Shown: positions 7,815-28,041 of the stretch, piece after piece
How the letters are laid out: each line of letters starts with the position of its first letter
How positions within the stretch are numbered: the first letter of the stretch is position 1
NCBI RefSeq assembly: GCF_002803155.1
Contig: NZ_NNBP01000007.1
Span: 87,535 to 151,534, forward strand
DNA from: Streptomyces sp. CB02959
GTDB lineage: Bacteria > Actinomycetota > Actinomycetes > Streptomycetales > Streptomycetaceae
DNA: 64,000 bases
Direction: 5' to 3'
Notes under the pieces: generated by a model
What the model saw: the letters and a program-made list of their open reading frames with translations, nothing else
Told to the model about the DNA's origin: nothing
Database searches by the model: none
Position numbers and translations under genes: made by a program

Positions 7815-8591
7815 ATGACGAACGGGGTCACGATCGGGCAGGCGGCGGCATTCGTCGGCGTCACGGTGAAGACGTTGCGGCACTACCACAAGCTCGGCCT
7901 CGTCGAGGAGCCGGAACGCGACGGCTCCGGCTACCGGCGGTACGGATCGGCCGACCTGCTGCGGCTGGTGCAGGTCCGGACGCTGGCCGCCGCCGGGGTG
8001 CCGCTGGCCGAGACCGGGTCCCTGCTCGACGCCGACGCCGAGCAGTTCACCGCCGCCCTCGCCGACGTCGAGCGGCGGCTGACCGATCGGATCGCCGACC
8101 TCCTCGCGCGCCGCGACACGCTGTACCGGCTCGCCGACGGTGACCGGGCCCTGCTGCCCGACCGCGCCTGCGCGCTCCTGGACCGGATGCCCGGCCTCGG
8201 CTTCAGCCCCGAGTACGTCGCCGCGCAACGCGAGGCCCTGGTGCTGGCCAAAGCGCTGGTGCCGGAGGGCTTCGACGGCTTCCTGACCCAGCTCGAACAC
8301 GGGCTGGACGACCCCGAGTACATCGACCTGGCCAAGCGCGGCTGGGAGGCCGAGACCTGGGAACCGGACGACCCGAGGATCGACGAACTCGCCACCGCCA
8401 TGGCCGACCACTACCTCGCCAACCCCGCACTGCTGGGAAATCCCACCAGCCTCCAGGCATGGAGCAGGGCTTCCACCCAGTACCGGCTGATCAACAACCA
8501 CCGCGGGGACCAGGCACCGATCTCAGCCCGGCTGACCGCACTCACCGAGACCAGGCTCCGCTCCGCAGGCGTACCCGTCCCACGCCGATGA
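7815..8591 (+). CDS. MerR-family regulator
   Basis: A 258-residue protein. The N-terminal MerR domain is clear: TIGQAAAFVGVTVKTLRHYH, KLGLVEEP, then GYRRYGSADLLRLVQVRTLA. A dimerisation helix region follows, and the C-terminal 130 residues (about 125-258) are an all-helical effector domain of the kind found in long MerR proteins that bind drugs. There are no conserved metal-binding cysteines, which argues against metal sensing. It follows the serine hydrolase gene at 172 bases on the same strand and converges with xdhC at a strong hairpin. Confidence 0.88.
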   Translation: MTNGVTIGQAAAFVGVTVKTLRHYHKLGLVEEPERDGSGYRRYGSADLLRLVQVRTLAAAGVPLAETGSLLDADAEQFTAALADVERRLTDRIADLLARRDTLYRLADGDRALLPDRACALLDRMPGLGFSPEYVAAQREALVLAKALVPEGFDGFLTQLEHGLDDPEYIDLAKRGWEAETWEPDDPRIDELATAMADHYLANPALLGNPTSLQAWSRASTQYRLINNHRGDQAPISARLTALTETRLRSAGVPVPRR

Positions 8592-8698
8592 GGAGAGCCG
8601 TCCGGCGGCACATCGGCCCTGCGTCCGACGGCGGGTATCCGAGGCCCGTGTGCCAGGCATCAGTCGGGTCGTCGAAGGGCGCAGGCCATTGCTGACCT

Positions 8699-8740
8699 GG
8701 GCGCCCCGCATGTGTGCGTTCGCACGGGTGCGGGGCGCCC
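8699..8740. terminator. Bidirectional hairpin terminator
   Basis: A 12-bp perfect stem (GGGCGCCCCGCA with TGCGGGGCGCCC). The 18-base loop contains a further small hairpin (GTGCG-TT-CGCAC). It lies between the convergent MerR and xdhC genes. Confidence 0.85.
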
Positions 8741-8758
8741 GGCGATCCGGTCGGCGCG

Positions 8759-9569
8759 TCAGTACCCCCCGATTTCGAAGCTGCGCAGCACATCGGCGGC
8801 GACGCTCACGGCAATGGTCGCGGGTTCCTTGCCGGTGATGTCGGACAGCCCGATCGGGGTCTTGATCCGATCGATGGTGGCCTCGTCGTGACCGCCCTCG
8901 GTGGCGAGGCGTTTGCGGAACCGCACCCACTTGGCCGCCGACCCGATCAGCCCGATGAAGCCGAGGTGGGTGGTGCGCAGGGCGGCGTCGCACAGCGCGG
9001 CGTCCTCGGCGTGGTCATGGGTCATGATCAGGATGTGGGTGCCGCGCGGCAACTCCGCCAGCACCTCCTCCGGCAGCAGCGGCGTGTGATGCACGTGCAC
9101 CTGCGCCACCGCGTCCGCCAGCACGCCGAGCCGCTTCTCGGTGAGGATGTCGGAGCGGCTGTCGATCAGATGGAGGTCGAGGTCCTGACGTGCCAGGATG
9201 CGCGCCAGTTCCAGCCCGATGTGCCCGACGCCGAAGATCGCCACTGCCCGTAGTACCGGCAGCGGTTCGAGCAGTACCGAAACGGTGCCGCCGCAGCACT
9301 GCACGCCGTGCTGGTTGGTCACCTTGTCGTTGAGGGCGAAGTCGATCAGCTCCGGCTCCGGCTTGGACGCGGTGATCATTTCCCGGGCCCGATCGATCGC
9401 GACGGCCTCGACATTGCCGCCACCGATCGAACCCCATGTCTCGGTCTGACCCACCACGAGTTTCGCACCGGCGTCGCGGGGGGCATGGCCGCGCACGGTC
9501 GCGACGGTCACCAGTACGCCGGGCTCCCGGCGCGCCCGCAACCGTGCCACCGCGGTGAGCCACGTCATG

Positions 9570-9577
<8 letters not shown>
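8759..9577 (-). CDS. xdhC: XdhC-type molybdenum cofactor chaperone/maturation protein
   Basis: A 272-residue member of the XdhC/CoxI family. It helps insert and mature sulfurated molybdenum cofactor in xanthine dehydrogenase. Seen: N-terminal half with GHAPRDAGAKLVV and SIGGGNVEA, QCCGG in the middle, and the C-terminal Rossmann domain VAIFGVGHIGLELARIL with MTHDHAEDAAL and IGLIGSAAKW. The GTG start at 9577 overlaps the end of xdhB by 8 bases; an ATG three codons later is an alternative. It is the last gene of an xdhA-xdhB-xdhC operon. Confidence 0.92.
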
Positions 9578-12007
<2,430 letters not shown>

Positions 12008-12011
<4 letters not shown>

Positions 12012-13507
12012 GACGACACCGCCTCGGTGGTTTGCGCGTACAGCTTCAGCAGGCTCTGGCCGAGCATCGCGGAGCGGTAGTCGGCGCTGGCGCGGTGATC
12101 GTTCATCGGCGTGCCCTCGGCGCGCAGTACCGCGGCCGCGGCCGCGACGGTCTCCGTCACCCACGGCTCGCCCTCCAGGGCCGCCTCGGTGGCCAGGGCG
12201 CGCACCGGAGTGGCGGCCACACCGCCCAGGCCGATGCGTGCCCTGCGGACGGTCCCGTCCTCGATGTCGAGGGCGAAGGCGACCGCCACGCTGGAGATGT
12301 CGTCGAAGCGCCGCTTGGCGATCTTGTGGAAGGCCACGGTCGGCGACAGCGGCAGCGGAATGCGTACCGCGCGGATCAGCTCGCCGGGACGGCGCACACT
12401 CTGCCGGTAGCCGGTGAAGTACTCCGCCAGCGGGACTTCGCGTTCACCGTCGGCGTCGGCGAGCACCACCGACGCCTCCAGCGCGAGGAGCGCCGGCGGA
12501 CTGTCACCGATGGGGGAGCCGGTGCCCAGGTTGCCGCCGAGGGTCGCGCTGTTGCGGATGAGCCGGGACGCGAACTGCGGGAACAGTTCGGCCAGCAGCG
12601 GGACGTCGCCGTCGAGGCGGCGTTCGATCTCGGTGAGCGTCAGCGCCGCCCCGATCTCGACGGAGTCGGATTCGACGCACAGCTCCCGTAGTTCGGACAG
12701 CCGGTCGACGGCGACCACGCAATCCGCCCGGCGGGAACGGATGTTCACCTCGACGCCCCAGTCGGTGGAGCCGGCGACCACCACCGCGTCGGGCCGCTCG
12801 CGCAGCACCTGCAGCGTTTCGGCCAAGGTGCTCTTCCGCAGGAAGACGCTGCCGTCCCGGGTGTACTCCGTGGCGACCGGAGCGGGCGGGGACTGCTCGC
12901 GGCGCTGTGCCAGCGGGTCCTCGGCGGTGGGCGCACCGACGGCGAAGGCGGCATCGCGAATCGGGCGGTAGCCGGTGCAGCGGCAGAGGTTTCCGCTCAG
13001 CGCGTGCAGATCGAAGCCGTTCGGACCGTGCTCGGAGTCGGTGCTGTCGGCCGATCCCGACGCCGAGTCCGATCCCGACGCCGAGTCCGATTCCGCGTGC
13101 GCGCAGCGGTCGGGCCGGTAGTACTCGGCGGCCATGCTGCAGACGAATCCCGGCGTGCAGTAACCGCACTGGGAGCCGCCGCGGACCGCCATCTCCTCCT
13201 GCACCGGGTGCAGGGTGGGCGGCTTGCCGGGGCCGCCGTCGGTGGCCAGGCCCTCGGAGGTGACGATCTCCTGGCCGTCGAGCGCCGCGGCCGGGACCAG
13301 GCAGGCGTTGACCGCCACCCAGTCGGTGGGCCTGTTCACTCCGGGACGCGCGACCAGGACCGAACAGGCGCCGCATTCACCCTCGGCGCAGCCCTCCTTG
13401 GTGCCGGTGAGGCCACGCTCGCGCAGGAAATCCAGCGCGGTGGTGTGGGGCGAAGCCGGTGAAATCGGTGTTTCTTTCCCATTGACCGTGATGCGCGCTT
13501 CTACCAT
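12008..13507 (-). CDS. xdhA: Xanthine dehydrogenase, [2Fe-2S]/FAD small subunit
   Basis: A 499-residue fused electron-transfer subunit. The first [2Fe-2S] domain shows GCAEGECGACSV; the second shows QCGYCTPGF and LCRCTGYRPI. The FAD-binding domain (from about residue 220) shows VVVAGSTDWGVE and the ATLGGNLGTGSPIGD loop. Between the second cluster's two Cys pairs lies an unusual Ser/Asp/Gly-rich insertion (about residues 140-163), encoded in part by a tandem 18-bp repeat. It heads the xdhABC operon, whose promoter should lie just above 13507. Confidence 0.92.
13053..13088 (-). repeat. Two tandem 18-bp units inside xdhA
   Basis: Two perfect copies of GATCCCGACGCCGAGTCC (plus strand) are followed by a degenerate third start. 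On the coding strand they give repeated S-D-S-A-S-G units in the linker between Fe-S ligand motifs. They probably arose by slippage and could vary in number between strains. Confidence 0.8.
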
Positions 13508-13953
13508 GACAAACCTTCATTTCGGTACGCGATCGGTCGATTCAACATGTTCGCCAATTTCAGGCAGCTTTCTGTGTTCAGACGCGCCACATGAGAGGAA
13601 CGGGCGCACAACGGCACGCGTCAGCGACGTGCGGGAGTCGGTGAGGAGAAACCCGGAATGTGCCACGGACGGGCACATCGGAACGGCGTGCTCAGCAGCC
13701 GTGCGCGATCCGCCCCGGAACCCAGGCCGTGCACTGGGCGAGGCGACCAAGATCAGAGCTGGTGTACATCCGCTGGTCGCCTCCTTTCGGTGGTCATGGA
13801 TCGGCTTCTACCGCAAAGTAGTGGCTGGGGCCATCGAGAGCAAGAGGCTGACCTCGGTCTTTCGGGTGCGCGACGGCATCGGCCGCCGGCCGCACGTGCG
13901 CGGCCTTCCGCCCCACTGGTGATCACCGCCCCCGGGGTGCGGCGGGTCGGTCA
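13508..13953. other. Gene-free interval at the left cluster boundary
   Basis: No plausible gene with Streptomyces codon usage was found on either strand between the divergent xdhA and mppG genes. Open frames here lack ribosome-binding sites and recognisable motifs. The interval must contain the xdh promoter near its left end and the leader of mppG at its right end. Confidence 0.6.
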
Positions 13954-13955
13954 GC

Positions 13956-13981
13956 TTGACTTCTCCGTCAAACACGATGAG
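13956..13981 (+). promoter_or_regulatory. Shared cluster element, copy 1 (before mppG)
   Basis: This copy begins TTGACT, has GTCAAA from position 12, and ends CGATGAG. The inner dyad TTGAC-N6-GTCAA is perfect here. It ends about 65 bases before the mppG start and aligns without gaps to four other copies in the cluster. Confidence 0.6.
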
Positions 13982-14045
13982 TTCCGGTTCCTCCTGGGAT
14001 CTTGTGGCTGCCGTGGTGACAGTTGCCGACCCTTCAGGAGGAGCC

Positions 14046-15221
14046 ATGACAGCTGCGCCGGGTGTGTCGCTGATCGTTCCGACGTTCAACGAGGCGGGGA
14101 ACATCGACGAGTTGCTGGATGTGGTGTGCGCGGCGATTCCGGCGGGGTGGGACGTCGAAGTGCTGTTCGTCGACGACTCGACGGACAACACGCCGGAGGT
14201 CATCGAGAAGGCGGCCGGGCGGGCACCGGTACCGGTGGCGGTGCTGCACCGGGAGGCTCCCGAAGGCGGTCTCGGCGGGGCGGTGGTGGCCGGGATCGCG
14301 CGGACCGGCAAACCGTGGATCGTGGTGATGGACGCGGATCTGCAGCATCCGCCCCATCTGATGCCGGAGCTGGTCCGGGCCGGCGAGCAGGCCGCGGCCG
14401 AGCTGGTGGTCGCCAGCAGGTACGCGGCGGGCGGCAGCCGCAGCGGACTGGCCGGCGGGTACCGGACGGCGGTGTCGGGGGCCTCGACGGCGCTGACCAA
14501 GGCGCTGTTCCCGCGGCTGCTGCGCGGCGTCTCCGACCCGATGAGCGGGTTCTTCGCGATCCGGAGGGAGGCGGTCGAACGCGCCGTACGGGAGGGCGAG
14601 GGGCGGCAGGAGGGCGGGCTGCGGCCGCTGGGGTACAAGATCCTGCTGGAGCTGGCGGTGCGCTGCCGCCCGCACGGCGTGACGGAGGTGCCGTACGAGT
14701 TCGGGGAGCGGTTCGCCGGGGAGTCCAAGTCGACGGTCCGGGAGGGGCTGCGGTTCCTGCGCCACCTCGCGGAGCTGCGCAGCAGCGACAAGCGGGCACG
14801 GATGGTGGCCTTCGGACTCATCGGGGTCTCCGGGTTCGTCCCGAACCTGCTGGCGCTGTGGGCGCTGACCGGCTTCACCACACTGCACTATGCGGTAGCG
14901 GAGGTGCTCGCCAACCAGCTCGGGGTGGTCTGGAACTTCGCCCTGCTGGACTTCCTCGTCTACCGCAGCGGGAAGCGGGCGCACTGGTCCGGCCGGCTGG
15001 CCGGGTTCGCGGCGCTCAGCAACCTGGACCTGCTGGCCCGGATCCCGCTGATGGTGCTGTTCGTCGAGTGGGCCGGGATGGCGCCGGCGCCCGCCACTCT
15101 GCTGGGCCTGGTGGTGGTGTTCGCCGCGCGGTTCCTGCTCGTGGACACGCTGATCTACCGGCGCAGGCAGCGCAAGGGGACCGCGGCGGTGCGCACCGCA
15201 CGGAACGGGCGCACCGTCTGA
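14046..15221 (+). CDS. mppG: Polyprenyl-phosphate mannose synthase fused to a GtrA domain
   Basis: A 391-residue protein. Residues about 5-235 are a GT2 glycosyltransferase of the dolichol-phosphate-mannose synthase type: LIVPTFNEAGNIDELL, FVDDSTDNTP, and VMDADLQHPP with the metal-binding DxD. Residues about 250-375 are a GtrA-like domain with four predicted membrane helices (VAFGLIGVSGFVPNLLALWAL, then NQLGVVWNFALLDF). It should transfer mannose from GDP-mannose to a polyprenyl phosphate, giving the lipid donor used by the two transferases downstream. The ATG follows AGGAGGAG. The neighbours and matching pathway identify it as mannopeptimycin MppG, from memory of that cluster. Confidence 0.88.
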   Translation: MTAAPGVSLIVPTFNEAGNIDELLDVVCAAIPAGWDVEVLFVDDSTDNTPEVIEKAAGRAPVPVAVLHREAPEGGLGGAVVAGIARTGKPWIVVMDADLQHPPHLMPELVRAGEQAAAELVVASRYAAGGSRSGLAGGYRTAVSGASTALTKALFPRLLRGVSDPMSGFFAIRREAVERAVREGEGRQEGGLRPLGYKILLELAVRCRPHGVTEVPYEFGERFAGESKSTVREGLRFLRHLAELRSSDKRARMVAFGLIGVSGFVPNLLALWALTGFTTLHYAVAEVLANQLGVVWNFALLDFLVYRSGKRAHWSGRLAGFAALSNLDLLARIPLMVLFVEWAGMAPAPATLLGLVVVFAARFLLVDTLIYRRRQRKGTAAVRTARNGRTV

Positions 15222-15265
15222 CGAGCCCGCGCGAGCGGCCGTGCCGGGCGGGGCGCGCGTGCTGC

Positions 15266-15291
15266 TTAGCTGACAACGCAAACTCATGGCG
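15266..15291 (+). promoter_or_regulatory. Shared cluster element, copy 2 (before mppH)
   Basis: TTAGCT, then GCAAA at positions 13-17, then CATGG. It lies in the 169-base mppG-mppH gap about 100 bases before the mppH start, suggesting that mppHI has its own regulated promoter. Confidence 0.55.
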
Positions 15292-15390
15292 GTCCGCCCC
15301 GGCCCGACAGGAGACTCCAGGCGATGATCCCGCCGACCGCACCGGACGGCGACGTGGACGACGGCGTGGCCGACGACGACGGATGGGGCG

Positions 15391-16926
15391 ATGGACGTGG
15401 GGGCGGTCGCGGTGGACGGGCGGGCGGAGCCCGGTGCGGAGCCGGATGCCGGGCCGGATGCGGGGCCGGCCGTGCGGCCTGCCTGGCGGACGGCGGCCGG
15501 TGTGGCGAGCGCCGTCGTCGCCCTGCTGCTCGCCCTGTCCGGCCGGTACGGCTACAACGTGGACGAGCTGTACTTCCGGTTGCTGGGCGAGCGCGGCTGG
15601 GCCTGGGGATACACCGACCAGCCGCCACTGGTGCCGGCACTGGTCCACGCCGCGACCCGGGTGCTCGGCGACTCGGTGTGGGCGATCCGGGTGCCGGCGG
15701 CGCTGTGTGCCGGTGCCGTGGTGCTGCTCGGGACGCTGATCGCCGCCGAACTGGGCGGCGGCCGCCGGGCGCAGACCCTGGCCGCCCTGGGCCTGGGCAG
15801 CTCGTTCCTGGTGCTCAGCGTCGGGCACATCATGGTGACCACCACCGTGGACCTGCTCGCCTGGGCCGCGGTGCTCCTGTTCGTCGTGCGGGCACTGCTG
15901 CGTGGCGAGGGCCGGTGGTGGGTGTGGGCCGGGATAGTGCTGGGCCTGGCGCTGTACGCGAAGTACATCGTGGCGCTGCTGGCGGTCGGACTGCTGGTCG
16001 GGCTGGCGCTGGTGGGGCCGCGGAAGGTGTTCCGGGAGCGGTGGCTGTACGCGGGTGTCGCGGTGGCGCTGGCCCTCGGGTCGCCGAATCTGATCTACCA
16101 GGCCACCCACGACTTCCCGCAGCTGCAGATGGCCCAGGCGCTGGGCGCCACCGACGGCCAGCTGAACCGGTTCATCTTCGTGCCGAGCCTGGTGATCCTG
16201 CTCGGGCCGGTGCTGACCGTGGTGTGGGTGTCCGGGCTGGTGAAGCTGGTGCGTGATCCGGTGTGGCGGCCGGTGCGGGCGCTGGCGCCGGCGTTCGGCG
16301 TCGTGGTGGTGCTGACGATCTACGGCGGGGGGCGGCCCGACTACGTCGGCGGTTTCCTGATCGGCCTGTTCGCGGCGGGGGCGGTGGCCACCGACCGGTG
16401 GCTGGGCCAACGCCGTTTGCGGAAGGTGCTGTTGGGCGTCGGACTGGCGGCCGGTGCGGTGCTGCAGCTGCTGATGGCGCTGCCGCTGCTGCCGGAGAAC
16501 TCCCCGTTCGTGCCGTTGAACAACATCTCCCTGGAGAGCGTGGGCTGGCCCCGCCTGGCCGAGCAGGTGCGCACGGCATACGTGGCGCTGCCGCCCGAGC
16601 AGCGGAAGCGGGCCGTGGTGCTGGCCGGCAACCTCGGTGAGAGCGGCGCGTTGGACCGCTACGGGCACGGGCTGCCGGCGGTCTACAGCGGCCACAACGA
16701 GCTGTACAGGTGGGGACCGCCGCCGGAGTGGGCCGACGTCGTGGTCGCGGTGGGCGTCGAACGCCCCCGGTTGGCCGCCGACTTCCGCAGCTGCACCGTC
16801 GTCGGCCACCTGGACAACGGCGTCGGCGTGGACAACGCCGAGCAGGGCAGACCGGTCACGGTCTGCCAGGGGCGCAGGGGCCCTTGGGCCCGGCTGTGGC
16901 CCGCCTACCACTACTTGAGTGGCTGA
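15391..16926 (+). CDS. mppH: Polyprenyl-phosphomannose-dependent mannosyltransferase (GT-C fold)
   Basis: A 511-residue integral membrane protein of the ArnT/PMT-like GT-C superfamily. The first extracytoplasmic loop carries YNVDELYFRLLG, with the acidic pair (D-E) needed for catalysis in this family, followed by WGYTDQPPLVP. About ten to twelve hydrophobic segments follow, then a soluble C-terminal domain with ALDRYGHGLPAVYSGHNELY. It should act outside the membrane on the finished peptide, using lipid-linked mannose from MppG. It is a close paralogue of mppI and shares a nearly identical 120-bp tract. Whether it makes the Tyr O-mannoside or the N-mannoside of hydroxyenduracididine cannot be read from sequence. 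Confidence 0.85.
   Translation: MDVGAVAVDGRAEPGAEPDAGPDAGPAVRPAWRTAAGVASAVVALLLALSGRYGYNVDELYFRLLGERGWAWGYTDQPPLVPALVHAATRVLGDSVWAIRVPAALCAGAVVLLGTLIAAELGGGRRAQTLAALGLGSSFLVLSVGHIMVTTTVDLLAWAAVLLFVVRALLRGEGRWWVWAGIVLGLALYAKYIVALLAVGLLVGLALVGPRKVFRERWLYAGVAVALALGSPNLIYQATHDFPQLQMAQALGATDGQLNRFIFVPSLVILLGPVLTVVWVSGLVKLVRDPVWRPVRALAPAFGVVVVLTIYGGGRPDYVGGFLIGLFAAGAVATDRWLGQRRLRKVLLGVGLAAGAVLQLLMALPLLPENSPFVPLNNISLESVGWPRLAEQVRTAYVALPPEQRKRAVVLAGNLGESGALDRYGHGLPAVYSGHNELYRWGPPPEWADVVVAVGVERPRLAADFRSCTVVGHLDNGVGVDNAEQGRPVTVCQGRRGPWARLWPAYHYLSG
16014..16133 (+). repeat. Tract nearly identical to 17594-17713 in mppI
   Basis: The first 75 bases are identical to the mppI copy. Over the whole 120 bases I count two or three mismatches, while flanking paralogous sequence is much more diverged. 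It encodes PRKVFRERWLYAGVAVALAL and the segment after it. Confidence 0.85.
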
Positions 16927-16976
16927 GCTGCCCGGCCGGACCGGGGGAGAAGCGACAACTCGGCGGGAGATGAGGC

Positions 16977-18518
16977 GTGATGACGGCGTCCCTCGACAGG
17001 GAGAGCAAGACCACCAGGACGACGGCGGCCGGCGCACCGGCGTTGCGGCCGGCGCCGGTGGCGTGGGGCCCGATCGCGGTGGTGGTGGCCGCACTGGCGG
17101 TGCTGCTGTTCGCGTTCGCGGGTGAATACGGCTACCACGCCGACGAGTTGTACTTCCGCCTGCTCGGGAAGCACGGCTTCGCCTGGGGGTACGTGGACCA
17201 GCCGCCGCTGCTGCCGATGGTGGTGCGCGCGGCGATGGCGGTCTTCGGCGACAGCATGTGGGCGATCCGGGTCCCGGCGGTGCTGTGCGCCGCGGTCGTC
17301 ACCGTGCTCGGCGCGATGATCGCCGCCGAGCTGGGCGGCTCCCGGCGGGCCCAGACGCTGACCGCGTTCGGGGTGGCCACCTCGACCATGGTGCTGAGCT
17401 TCGGCCACTGGATCCTCACCACCAGCTTCGACACCGTGGCCTGGGCCGCGGTGCTGCTGTGCGCCGTGCGGGCGCTGCGGCGGGGCGAGGGGAGGTGGTG
17501 GCTGTGGGCCGGCCTGGTGGTCGGCGCGGGGCTGTACGCCAAGTACATCGTGCTGCTGCTGGCGGTGGCGCTGTTGCTGGGGCTGGCGCTGGCGGGGCCG
17601 CGGAAGGTGTTCCGGGAGCGGTGGCTGTACGCGGGTGTCGCGGTGGCGCTGGCCCTCGGGTCGCCGAACCTGATCTACCAGGCCACCCACGGCTTCCCGC
17701 AGCTGCAGATGGCGGAGGGGCTGGCGGGGACCGACGGCGAGGCCAACCGCGCGATGTTCGCCACCAACCTCGTCCTGCTCTTCGGCCCCGCGCTGTTCGT
17801 GCTCTGCGTGATCGGGCTGGTGAAACTGTTCCGGGTGCCGGAGTGGAAGCCCGTACGGGCCCTGGGAGTCGGCTATCTGGCCGCCACCGCGGCGTCGTAC
17901 CTGATCGAGGGCGGCCGGCCGGACTACACCGGCGGACTGCTGATCGTGCTGCTGGCCGCCGGATGCGTGGCGGCCGACCGGTGGGCCGGCCCCCGCAAGC
18001 TGCGGCTGTCGGTGCTCGCGGTCTGCCTGGTGCTCAGCGCCGCCGCGCAGATGCTGCTGTCGCTGCCGGTGATCCCCAAGAGCGCGCTGCGCGACTTCCA
18101 GGTCGCGAGCATGCCGCTGGAGACGGTCGGCTGGCCCCGCGTGGTCGAGCAGACCGAGGCCGCCTACCGGGCGCTGCCCGAGGCGGAGCGCGCCCGCGCG
18201 GTGGTGCTGACCGAGAACTTCGGTGAGGCGGGGGCGTTGGACCGGTACGGGCACGGGCTGCCGCCGGTCTACAGCGGCCACAACGAGCTGCACAAGTGGG
18301 GGCCGCCGCCGGAGCGCGCCGACGTCGTGGTCGCGGTCGGCATCGACCGGGCCCGACTCGACGCGGGTTTCCGCTCGTGCACGGTCGTCGACCACATCGA
18401 CAACCGGCTGGGCATCGACAACCCCGAGCAGGGCGTGCCGATCACGGTCTGCCGCGGTCTGAAGCTGCCCTGGTCCGCGCAGTGGCCCGGCTACCGGCAC
18501 TACAACGCCTACCTGTAG
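16977..18518 (+). CDS. mppI: Polyprenyl-phosphomannose-dependent mannosyltransferase (GT-C fold), paralogue
   Basis: A 513-residue membrane protein collinear with MppH: YHADELYFRLLG in the first outer loop with the acidic pair, GYVDQPPLLP, GPRKVFRERWLYAGVAVALA, and a C-terminal soluble region ALDRYGHGLPPVYSGHNELH. It starts at GTG 16977, with an ATG one codon later, 50 bases after mppH in the same transcript. Gene duplication followed by specialisation would let the pair mannosylate different positions of the peptide or extend the first mannose. A strong hairpin follows the gene. Confidence 0.85.
   Translation: MMTASLDRESKTTRTTAAGAPALRPAPVAWGPIAVVVAALAVLLFAFAGEYGYHADELYFRLLGKHGFAWGYVDQPPLLPMVVRAAMAVFGDSMWAIRVPAVLCAAVVTVLGAMIAAELGGSRRAQTLTAFGVATSTMVLSFGHWILTTSFDTVAWAAVLLCAVRALRRGEGRWWLWAGLVVGAGLYAKYIVLLLAVALLLGLALAGPRKVFRERWLYAGVAVALALGSPNLIYQATHGFPQLQMAEGLAGTDGEANRAMFATNLVLLFGPALFVLCVIGLVKLFRVPEWKPVRALGVGYLAATAASYLIEGGRPDYTGGLLIVLLAAGCVAADRWAGPRKLRLSVLAVCLVLSAAAQMLLSLPVIPKSALRDFQVASMPLETVGWPRVVEQTEAAYRALPEAERARAVVLTENFGEAGALDRYGHGLPPVYSGHNELHKWGPPPERADVVVAVGIDRARLDAGFRSCTVVDHIDNRLGIDNPEQGVPITVCRGLKLPWSAQWPGYRHYNAYL
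17594..17713 (+). repeat. Tract nearly identical to 16014-16133 in mppH
   Basis: Second copy of the shared paralogue tract, offset by exactly 1580 bases. See the mppH copy for details. Confidence 0.85.
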
Positions 18519-18545
18519 CGGGCCCCGCCCGCCGCGGTCGGCTTC

Positions 18546-18595
18546 CGCCCCGCGGCCCGGTGCGGAGCCTGGCTTCCGGACCGGGCCGCGGGGCG
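18546..18595 (+). terminator. Hairpin terminator after mppI
   Basis: A 16-bp perfect stem (CGCCCCGCGGCCCGGT with its complement) and an 18-base loop begins 27 bases after the mppI stop. It should end the mppG-H-I transcript and isolate mppJ. Confidence 0.85.
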
Positions 18596-18642
18596 ACCTG
18601 CTTCGCTGCACGGGAAAAGTCGTGGATCAGTCGGGCAGTTGA

Positions 18643-19731
<1,089 letters not shown>

Positions 19732-19773
19732 CCGCGCAGGCACCGTAGACCATGTCGGCTGAGGGGGGTTTCC

Positions 19774-28037
<8,264 letters not shown>

Positions 28038-28041
<4 letters not shown>

